The notes under the pieces are model-generated. The model was not told the DNA's origin. It saw only the letters and a program-made list of their open reading frames with translations, and ran no database searches. Source: an uncultured Verrucomicrobiota bacterium (lineage in GTDB: Bacteria > Verrucomicrobiota > Verrucomicrobiia > Limisphaerales > UBA1096). From it: 8,352 nucleotides of DNA. Shown piece after piece: positions 1-6,076 of the stretch (its first letter is position 1; each line of letters starts with the position of its first letter). A program made the translations under genes and the position numbers. Location of the stretch: the NCBI GenBank assembly GCA_913045395.1, contig CAJWPV010000047.1, positions 1-8,352 on the forward strand, given 5' to 3'.

Positions 1-960
1 GTGATCGCCGTTGTCGATCAGCTTGATGATACCCTCCCGCTCAGAGTTTATGGCAGCGGTAATCTTGCAGGCCGATTTCCAGACATCGAGCAGATAGGCC
101 ATCGCCGCATCCGGGTGCGTCTCGTAACCGATGTTGAACTCGACGTAGTCATAAATCCCCTTTCTTGCATCGGTGGTGAGTATTTCCACCTGTTTATTCA
201 GGAGCATTGAGTTGGGAATGGTAATGTTGTGGTTGCGGATGACATCGCGCAACAGGGTCAGCGTGGTGCGAGTCTCGAGCACGATTGCAAGGATGTTTTC
301 ATCGGGGATACGGATGACATCCCCCCGTTCAACATTGCTGTTGCTGATGACGATGATGCCGCTGATGAAATCCTTCAGCCAATAGTCCTTTGTCGTAAAA
401 ATCAGGACGGCCAATGCCCCGAGAAAGCTGGTGGTTTGAAGCCAACTTTCGAGTTTCCAAATGTTTAGGAAGATTAGTCCTGAAATAATCCCGAGGAGTA
501 ACAGTGCAATTAGTTTCAGGTTGTTTGAGGTGTACGATTCCACGTAAATGGAAGTGCCTTCAACCTCCCGCTTGCGTCCATATTTTTTGAGGATCAATGA
601 ATGGGTGAATTGCCAGATGAGATACGTCAGCAACACAAGCAACCCGGTATGGCTGATGCTGGAACCGAGTTGGAACTGGAAGGCTACAGCACAAAAATAC
701 GCCAAAAAGAGAACCGCGTTTAAAATCCTCAGCAACCGCAGTTGGAACGGCGCCGCGCCAACTGTCTGGACACTCAGATGGCTGATAATTTGCTTACCGA
801 AAATAAGGATCAGCAGATTGATGGTGAACGTGATGTGATCGATTGGCTCAAGATTGGTGAAGTAAGTCAGCAGTCCCTCAAATAAGGAGTCGGAGTCCTT
901 GATTGAATCGACGATGTTTCCAACTGCGTTCGTGGAAGTGAGGGAGTTTGTTTCGTTCAT
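1..960 (-). CDS. MscS-family mechanosensitive ion channel (C-terminus cut by the window edge)
   Basis: The minus-strand frame from the ATG at 960 stays open for 320 codons to base 1, so the C-terminus is missing. Hydrophobic stretches at about residues 41-60, 76-97, 103-124 and 147-168, plus a long one at 173-206, suggest five membrane helices. The last one resembles the MscS pore helix and ends in DFISGIIVI. It is followed by the signature of the MscS beta domain: ERGDVIRIPDE (211-221), then LETRTTLTLLRD (228-239) and NITIPNS (245-251). The visible start of the cytoplasmic alpha/beta domain runs from about 265. The family forms homoheptameric channels in the inner membrane that release solutes under membrane tension. 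The protein is longer than E. coli MscS because of extra N-terminal helices. The gene starts 12 bases after the preceding stop and has no Shine-Dalgarno sequence, so it is probably the third gene of the operon. It is visibly AT-richer than its neighbours. The family assignment is firm; which MscS subtype it is, and what ion or solute it prefers, is unknown. Confidence 0.9.
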   Translation of the reverse strand, partial: MNETNSLTSTNAVGNIVDSIKDSDSLFEGLLTYFTNLEPIDHITFTINLLILIFGKQIISHLSVQTVGAAPFQLRLLRILNAVLFLAYFCAVAFQFQLGSSISHTGLLVLLTYLIWQFTHSLILKKYGRKREVEGTSIYVESYTSNNLKLIALLLLGIISGLIFLNIWKLESWLQTTSFLGALAVLIFTTKDYWLKDFISGIIVISNSNVERGDVIRIPDENILAIVLETRTTLTLLRDVIRNHNITIPNSMLLNKQVEILTTDARKGIYDYVEFNIGYETHPDAAMAYLLDVWKSACKITAAINSEREGIIKLIDNGDH

Positions 961-972
961 GATTGGCGTGGG

Positions 973-1920
973 TTAATTGATCGGGATCAAGCGTATCCGG
1001 CGCACGTCCATGATGGCATTTCGCACCTTGTTTACCGGCTTAATCCAAAAACGGTGTTCGCCCTTGGCCAGGTTCACGGTGCCAACCATGCGCGGGATAA
1101 AGTTTTGAAAATGGCCGGTGTCCTTTACGGTGAAATCGAGTTTTTGGCCGGCGATTTCGAGCGCAACAAGACTGCCGCCTTGGCCCTTGCCGCAGCCCTG
1201 GTGGATTTCGACATCAAACATGCCGCCGCTCGTCACGGTGAAGTCCCAGCAAACATGGTCAGTCGGGTTCACCCAATAGCCGATTGTGTTTTTGTGCGGC
1301 TTGATTTCGTACTGCAACTTGGTGCCGTGGATAGTTGCGTCGCGAGAGTGCAGTAGTATCGAGCGGTCGAGCGCCTGGCCGATCGGTTCGCCTTCCGGCG
1401 CGGGGCGCAGGATCAGCGCACGAACCTTTGGTGTCTCGCCGCGAAACTTGAGCTCGAGCTTCTGCTTACCGGCCTGCACGAAATATATCTTCCCGAGGTT
1501 GATGTTGTGGAAGCGGTTGGCTGCGCCGGTGGCCTCGAGTTTGGTTGGGATGCGGTACGAACTGATGTTGGGCACGGCGATGCTCTTTCCGCTGGCCAAG
1601 CTGTAAACAAGCTCCACCCAGTACTTACCGGGGCGCGAGGCGTTGTATTCCCACGGGTGCGTCTGGTCAGTCGCATCTCCATTCGGTTGGAGGAGGATAC
1701 GGCCATCCGGCAGTTGCGGCGTGTCCCCAAATCGGTCGGTGCGCGCCTCGTTGTTTTTGTCGCCGTGGGTTTTCAGGCCGGCGTCCATGATGCTGAACTC
1801 GAGATGGCGGAGTTTTAGGCCGTCCTGCACGTAAACATTCGCGATGTGATCGAGCGAGTCGGCATTCGTGAATGTCATGCCGGCAACGAGCGGAATTAAA
1901 GTCAGGGTATGTCGATTCAC
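973..1920 (-). CDS. Secreted protein with two carbohydrate-binding-like beta-sandwich modules
   Basis: The 315-residue protein starts with GTG at 1920. Residues 1-20 look like a Sec signal peptide (MNRH, a hydrophobic stretch 5-17, then TNA before D21), so the protein is probably exported. Two modules follow. Module 1 (about 87-175) runs through GKYWVELVY and INLGKIYFVQAGKQKLELKF to VRALILRPAP. Module 2 (about 188-314) runs through IHGTKLQYE, IGYWVNPTDHVCWDF, FDVEIHQGCGKGQGGS and TVNLAKGEHRFWIKP to VRRIRLIP. Module 2 resembles the beta-sandwich domain often attached to sulfatases and fucosidases in Planctomycetes and Verrucomicrobia, where a sugar-binding role is assumed. No catalytic domain is present, so it may be a free-standing binding protein. 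Its GTG overlaps the stop of the upstream gene (shared GTGA, 1920-1917), which points to translational coupling. A role in binding surface polysaccharide is inference; a purely structural role is equally possible. Confidence 0.75.
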   Translation of the reverse strand: MNRHTLTLIPLVAGMTFTNADSLDHIANVYVQDGLKLRHLEFSIMDAGLKTHGDKNNEARTDRFGDTPQLPDGRILLQPNGDATDQTHPWEYNASRPGKYWVELVYSLASGKSIAVPNISSYRIPTKLEATGAANRFHNINLGKIYFVQAGKQKLELKFRGETPKVRALILRPAPEGEPIGQALDRSILLHSRDATIHGTKLQYEIKPHKNTIGYWVNPTDHVCWDFTVTSGGMFDVEIHQGCGKGQGGSLVALEIAGQKLDFTVKDTGHFQNFIPRMVGTVNLAKGEHRFWIKPVNKVRNAIMDVRRIRLIPIN

Positions 1921-4900
1921 TTGGTTTGAGTGAGCTTGGCTTGTTTTCTCAGCGGACGCGGGCCGATCCAGCGGGTGTTGTATTTTTTAATCCAGCCGTC
2001 GTCGAGCATGGGGCGGGGTTCGCGGCCGTAACGCTGGCCGTCCATGCCATGCCACGGCAGCGGCTCGACAGTCCAGCCTTGGGCAACATGAAAATCGGAG
2101 TCCTTGTCCCAGCCGCTGGTGAACAGGAAAAAGTGGCGAGTCGTGCCGACCGGCTGCCTTGGGTGCTTGGTCGCGGCAAAATCAAGTGTTAGTTCGTCGC
2201 CGGCAGCGATGAGGGCGAGTTGGTTGTCCTTGCTGGCGACGAGTTCACCGACATCGCCGTAACGAGTGACCCAGCCGGAGGGGGTGATCCGCCAGTTCGG
2301 CTTGTCGCCGGTTTGATCGTGAATCGGGGTCAACGGCAGATGGCCGGGCAAATCTTCAATCGCGCCGTACCCGTGCCAATGCAGATCAGTCGTCGTTGGG
2401 AGGATTGTGGCAAGCGTCGGCAAATCTGTTTTTTCAAACAGGGCGATCCGGTTCCAGTGTATCTCGAGTGCCATTGACAGCCGAAGCCGTTCGGCACCTG
2501 CTGGCAGTTTGCCGGCCAAGTTGACGACGATGGTTTTAGTCTTGCCGACCGGCGCGCCGACGGTCACGTCCACGCGCTGCCAAGTGCCGTCGACGAGTTG
2601 CGCCTCGAGAGAGGGGAAGGGGAACGGTAAATTGGCGTCGTGTGAGGCGGCGATGTTGGCCATACCGCCGCCGAAATGCAGCCAACCGGTCATCGCCAGG
2701 GCGAGCGGTGCACCGGCATCGAGCGGGCCGAAGTCGAGTTCGATCGAGTACGGCTTGGCCAAGCCGCGCAACTGCGGCAGGCGCAGCTCGACCGGAGACA
2801 CCCACTGCTCGTCGTTGGCCTGCAGCGCGGCGGTGACGTCGAGACCGTCACTGCGCCTGGCCCGGTGGAGCGTCGTGCGTTTGGTCAGGGCGGTGAGCCC
2901 GGCGGGCGGGTATGGGGCGCTTGGCCGCAGCTTGGTCGTCGGGTGGACTTCGGTGCCGTTTGGCACGTCGATGGCCAGCAACTTGGCTTCGTCGAGGTAC
3001 AGGATTTCGCGGAGTTCCTCGGTGATCTGCAGCCGGTAGTTGCCGTCGATCGGCTTGAAGTTCGACTCGTCGCCGATCCACACGATCTCGTCCGGGTCGG
3101 CCTCAATGTAAACGCCCTCGGCGACCGGCAGGCCAAGCGGCGACGCGCCAAGCAGATCGGTGACGAACCGGTACCTTTCACCGTCCCAAGCATAAAGGTA
3201 CGGGCATGAACCGGTCGGCAAAATCAACTCGGTGAGGGTGATGATCTCGTCGCGCTTCACCTGCACATCGAGATTGAAAAGGGAGAGGTCGAACCATCGG
3301 GCGTTGAGCGATTGGAGCATCTCGTTTTTGCCGATGCCGATCTCGATGGGCAGCGAGTGGGCGGTGCGCTTGAGGCGAAGTCCGGTGGTGGTGGTCTCGA
3401 TTTGAATGCCGATGCCGCTGGCGTTGGAGCGGTTGCCGTAGAGACGAATCTTCAGCTGCCGGTTGGCGTTTCCGCCGTCGTTGCGGAGGTATTTCAGGCC
3501 GGACTCGTGGGCGACCAGCAGGTCGGAGTCGCCATCGCGGTCGATGTCGGCAGCGGCGAGTTGGGTGACTTGGCCGTTGAGAGCGCCCAGGCCAAGCGCG
3601 GCTGTGCTGTCGGCAAAACCGGCGTTGCCGCGGTTGCGGTAACCCTGCACGCCGTCGCCGGTGGCGAAGAGGTCGAGCCACCCGTCGTTGTCGTAATCAA
3701 GTAGGTGAATCGCGGTGACGCCTTTGGCAAGGGGAAGCATCTGTTTTTCCTCAAGTCCGTTGAAGATGATCTCGAGTTGGCCGTTGGCCAGGCAGACGAG
3801 GTCGGTGCGCAGGTCGTTGTTCAGGTCGCCGGTGGCCATCGCGGTGGCCTCCGGGAGGGAGGCGAGAGTGTTTGTCTGCAAGTGGGCTGCGCCGCGATTT
3901 TTTTGCAGGAACATAGGCGGCCCGCTCGCGCGTGGGATGAACAGGTCGAGCATGTCGTCGTTGTTCCAGTCATCCATGACGAGCTTGAGCGCGCCGGTGA
4001 TCTGCGTCGGGATGCCGGAGGTCTTGGTGATATCCTTGAAATATATGCTGCCGAGGTTACGGAACACCTTTAGGCCGGCGTCGCCGGGTTGGATGGCGAG
4101 CAGGTCGAGCTTGCCGGTGAAGTCGATGTCGGCGATGACGCCGTCCACGGCCTTGAGCGATGCGAGCTTAGAGAACTTGGACAAATCTCTCGCGATGCCG
4201 TTGGTCGCGAACCGGTAGGCGTGCGAACCGAGGTTGCCAAGCATCAGCACGTCGTCGAACCGGTCGTTGTTCAGGTCGCCGACGAGGCAGCGCGAGTAGC
4301 GGGCATCCTCGATGCCCGGGAACTCGAAACCGACCGGTGTGAAGACGGCGTTGGTGTTCAGCAGCGTGCGGAAGGTGTTGGTGCGGGTGCGGACGAACAG
4401 GCTGTTGTTGCCGTCGTGGTTGAAGTCTATCACGCCGAACGGCCCGCCGAACTGGTCGGCGTTGCCGGCAAAGGCGCGGGAGGTGTCATCGACGAACGTG
4501 ACCGCGATGCCGTCGGCGTCCGGCTGCGCAAGCTTGAACGGGATGAGCACCTCGGTGTAGAGGCATTTTTCCCATTCGCCCGGCTCATTTGGCATTGATT
4601 TGCCGGCGATGCGTTTCTGGTGCAGCTCCATCGCGCCCTTGGCTTCGTCGGGCCGGCCGGCCGCCGTGAGTGCCTCGCTCCAGGCATGGGCCGCGCCGAG
4701 GTGGCTTTCCTCGAACGAAACCAGTTCCTCGAACAACACGGCGGCCTCCTCGGCATTGCCGGCGGCAAGCTGCGCCTTGCCGAGCAGGTAGCCCACCGCG
4801 CCCACGGTGTTGTCAATGTCGTAGGCCTGCTGCAGCGCCTGGATGGCCTCGGTGTTGCGACCGAGCCGCAGATGCGCGCAGCCGATCAGGAAATGCGCTG

Positions 4901-5237
4901 CGCCGAGATTGACATCAATGGCCAGGGCTTCCTTTGCGAATTGGATGACCTGGGTCGGGGCGTTGGCCAGGCGATGGGCATTGGCCAGGTTGAGCAGCAG
5001 ATCGGTTTCGGTGGGCTTGAACTTGAGTGAACCGGCAAAGGCGTTGATGGCCTGTTGCGGCTGGCCGGCCTCGTAGTAGGCTTTGCCGTCGTTGAGCAAC
5101 TGGTCGAAGTCGGCATCGTCTCGGCCTGTTGCGCTGGTGAGCCAAGTGAGGACGACCGGGGCCAACACCACCGCAACGAGAAGCAGCAGGTACCTCGCAG
5201 AGGATTGCGCTTGGCCGGTGCCGGAGTCTTCGGTCAT
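1917..5237 (-). CDS. Membrane-anchored TPR and FG-GAP/VCBS beta-propeller protein (CRTAC1/ASPIC-UnbV-like)
   Basis: With the ATG at 5237 the protein has 1106 residues. Residues 16-33 form one membrane helix, and the rest probably lies outside the cytoplasm. Residues 44-208 hold about four to five TPR repeats, usually protein-binding. Residues 245-590 carry seven calcium-loop motifs of the FG-GAP/VCBS type, beginning at D271, D321, D370, D422, D471, D514 and D564 (for example DYDNDGWLDLF and DIDRDGDSDLL). That count fits a seven-bladed propeller. Residues 605-670 (NASGIGIQIE, LPIEIGIGKNE, RWFDLSLFNLDV) resemble the ASPIC/UnbV region. A long conserved tail follows: CPYLYAWDGERYRFVTDLLG (678-697), EIHWNRIAL (925-933), TRYGDV (991-996), GWDKDSD (1042-1048), VEPLPWHGM (1057-1065) and YNTR (1086-1089). 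From memory, similar tails occur in acidobacterial TPR/FG-GAP proteins. A GTG at 5306 would add 23 residues but starts only 6 bases from the divergent pseudopilin ATG, so I prefer 5237. It is the first gene of the operon. Exact function is unknown. Confidence 0.88.
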   Translation of the reverse strand: MTEDSGTGQAQSSARYLLLLVAVVLAPVVLTWLTSATGRDDADFDQLLNDGKAYYEAGQPQQAINAFAGSLKFKPTETDLLLNLANAHRLANAPTQVIQFAKEALAIDVNLGAAHFLIGCAHLRLGRNTEAIQALQQAYDIDNTVGAVGYLLGKAQLAAGNAEEAAVLFEELVSFEESHLGAAHAWSEALTAAGRPDEAKGAMELHQKRIAGKSMPNEPGEWEKCLYTEVLIPFKLAQPDADGIAVTFVDDTSRAFAGNADQFGGPFGVIDFNHDGNNSLFVRTRTNTFRTLLNTNAVFTPVGFEFPGIEDARYSRCLVGDLNNDRFDDVLMLGNLGSHAYRFATNGIARDLSKFSKLASLKAVDGVIADIDFTGKLDLLAIQPGDAGLKVFRNLGSIYFKDITKTSGIPTQITGALKLVMDDWNNDDMLDLFIPRASGPPMFLQKNRGAAHLQTNTLASLPEATAMATGDLNNDLRTDLVCLANGQLEIIFNGLEEKQMLPLAKGVTAIHLLDYDNDGWLDLFATGDGVQGYRNRGNAGFADSTAALGLGALNGQVTQLAAADIDRDGDSDLLVAHESGLKYLRNDGGNANRQLKIRLYGNRSNASGIGIQIETTTTGLRLKRTAHSLPIEIGIGKNEMLQSLNARWFDLSLFNLDVQVKRDEIITLTELILPTGSCPYLYAWDGERYRFVTDLLGASPLGLPVAEGVYIEADPDEIVWIGDESNFKPIDGNYRLQITEELREILYLDEAKLLAIDVPNGTEVHPTTKLRPSAPYPPAGLTALTKRTTLHRARRSDGLDVTAALQANDEQWVSPVELRLPQLRGLAKPYSIELDFGPLDAGAPLALAMTGWLHFGGGMANIAASHDANLPFPFPSLEAQLVDGTWQRVDVTVGAPVGKTKTIVVNLAGKLPAGAERLRLSMALEIHWNRIALFEKTDLPTLATILPTTTDLHWHGYGAIEDLPGHLPLTPIHDQTGDKPNWRITPSGWVTRYGDVGELVASKDNQLALIAAGDELTLDFAATKHPRQPVGTTRHFFLFTSGWDKDSDFHVAQGWTVEPLPWHGMDGQRYGREPRPMLDDGWIKKYNTRWIGPRPLRKQAKLTQTK

Positions 5238-5244
5238 GCGCGGC

Positions 5245-5273
5245 AGGATAACGGCCGGTGCCGACTTGACCAA
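5245..5273 (-). promoter_or_regulatory. Candidate sigma70 promoter of the TPR-propeller operon, giving a leaderless mRNA
   Basis: Read on the minus strand, TTGGTC (5273-5268) and TATCCT (5250-5245) are separated by exactly 17 bases. The -10 has four of six consensus bases, including the key first, second and last; the -35 has three of six. The -10 ends 7 bases before the ATG at 5237, so transcription would begin at or next to the start codon. That agrees with the absence of a Shine-Dalgarno sequence there. This is a match by eye in a GC-rich region, and leaderless initiation is inferred. Confidence 0.4.
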
Positions 5274-5294
5274 GGTGAAACAGGTACCTAGTCT
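5266..5294 (+). promoter_or_regulatory. Candidate sigma70 promoter of the pseudopilin gene
   Basis: TTGACC (5266-5271) matches five of six -35 bases and is followed, after exactly 17 bases, by TAGTCT (5289-5294), which keeps the first two and last -10 bases. The start of transcription would fall near 5301, leaving a leader of only about 12 bases before the ATG at 5313. Its -35 shares bases 5268-5271 with the -35 of the opposite promoter, so the two would compete for RNA polymerase. Confidence 0.4.
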
Positions 5295-5305
5295 GAACGC
5301 GTTCA
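5294..5305. promoter_or_regulatory. Perfect 12-bp palindrome, possible operator
   Basis: TGAACGCGTTCA reads identically on both strands. It overlaps the last base of the proposed -10 and the expected transcription start of the pseudopilin gene, where a bound dimeric regulator would block transcription. A shorter palindrome, AGGTACCT (5282-5289), lies just upstream in the promoter spacer. A wider inverted pair, AGGTGAA (5273-5279) and TTCACCT (5302-5308), encloses both. No regulator gene is visible in the window, so the operator role is inferred from position and symmetry only. Confidence 0.35.
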
Positions 5306-5312
5306 CCTGCCC

Positions 5313-6053
5313 ATGAAAATGCTATCCCGGACGGACTCGCCCCGCTTGGCCAAGGGCTTCACGCTGATCGAGTTGCTGGTAGTAATCGCCATTATAGCGA
5401 TACTCGCCGGGCTATTGTTGCCGGCACTGGCCAAGGCGAAGGCGAAGGCCGGCCAGTCAGCCTGCCTGAACAACTGCAAACAGATCGGCCTGGCCGTGAC
5501 GATGTACATTTCCGAGTATGACAACCGGATTCCGCTCTGCCGCAACTGGGGGCGGGCCTGGGGTGGGGATCATGCATTGCGCAATGACTCGGTGTGGATG
5601 CCTCAGTTGCTCGAGCCTTACATTGGGAAGAACACCGGCGCACCTGATCCCAAACAACGTGACAAGTCTCGGACGCCCCATTCCGTTTTTGCCTGTCCTG
5701 TTGCGATGAAGACGCAGGATTCAGGGATGTTGTCGAGGTTTCGCAACAACAATTATGTGACCTATGTTTGGAATCATATTTACCTTACAAAAAGTCGTGG
5801 CAGCTATGAGGTCAATCGGCCAGTCAGCGGTCGCAGGGCCGGCGACTGCGTTAACCCGTCCCTCTCTGTGCTGACCTGGGAGATGCCGTACTGGGACTAC
5901 AAGACGATGCCACACAAGAGGGGCATCGTGCTGAGTTATGTCGATGGCCATGCGGCTCGCATGAACGGTTCCCCCAAGGAATACGACTGGTGGGCCTATC
6001 ATAGTCGCGATGGCTGGGAGGAGGGCGACTTTACCTGCGGCAACCCGCATTGA
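5313..6053 (+). CDS. Type IV pilin-like (pseudopilin) protein with prepilin signal and H-X9-DG motif
   Basis: The protein has 246 residues. A short basic leader of 15 residues ends in G15; prepilin peptidase should cut before F16, leaving FTLIE with the conserved mature Glu5 (E20). A hydrophobic helix covers about 18-40 and would anchor the protein in the inner membrane or pack into a pseudopilus core. The linker AKAKAKAG and then [11 protein letters not shown] (51-61) follow the pattern usual for such proteins in Verrucomicrobia and Planctomycetes. Near the end, H201 and D211-G212 are separated by exactly nine residues, the H-X9-DG motif of that family. The globular part has six cysteines (51, 55, 76, 128, 179, 242), enough for disulfides. 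No secretion or pilus assembly gene is nearby, as is common for these scattered paralogues, so its cargo or partner is unknown. The ATG at 5313 leaves only a short spacer to the divergent gene, and no Shine-Dalgarno sequence is seen. Confidence 0.9.
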   Translation: MKMLSRTDSPRLAKGFTLIELLVVIAIIAILAGLLLPALAKAKAKAGQSACLNNCKQIGLAVTMYISEYDNRIPLCRNWGRAWGGDHALRNDSVWMPQLLEPYIGKNTGAPDPKQRDKSRTPHSVFACPVAMKTQDSGMLSRFRNNNYVTYVWNHIYLTKSRGSYEVNRPVSGRRAGDCVNPSLSVLTWEMPYWDYKTMPHKRGIVLSYVDGHAARMNGSPKEYDWWAYHSRDGWEEGDFTCGNPH

Positions 6054-6060
6054 AGCCGAT

Positions 6061-6076
6061 GGCGCAAGCCGGTTTT
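6061..6076 (+). terminator. Weak candidate terminator hairpin in the convergent gap
   Basis: Between the converging stops, GGC (6061-6063) and GCC (6068-6070) flank the stable tetraloop GCAA, and TTTT follows at 6073-6076. The stem is only three to four pairs, so termination efficiency is doubtful. It would serve the pseudopilin transcript. No better hairpin was seen in the 21-base gap. Confidence 0.2.

Noticed and set aside
548..838. 96-codon plus-strand frame opposite the MscS gene
   Set aside because: The minus frame has clear MscS motifs throughout, and this product resembles nothing.
2407..3039. 210-codon plus-strand frame opposite the propeller gene
   Set aside because: Ser/Arg-rich with no recognisable motif, and it overlaps conserved coding sequence on the other strand.
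3178..3681. 167-codon minus-strand frame within the propeller gene
   Set aside because: The product is extremely Arg/Pro-rich with no domain pattern, a typical out-of-frame shadow.
4963..4989. Direct repeat TTGGCCAGG twice, 18 bases apart
   Set aside because: It encodes the repeated LAN residues within a TPR helix (LANAHRLAN) and is explained by the protein.
5238..5306. GTG start at 5306 for the propeller gene
   Set aside because: It leaves 6 bases to the divergent ATG and puts the proposed minus promoter inside the coding region; the ATG at 5237 is a better fit.
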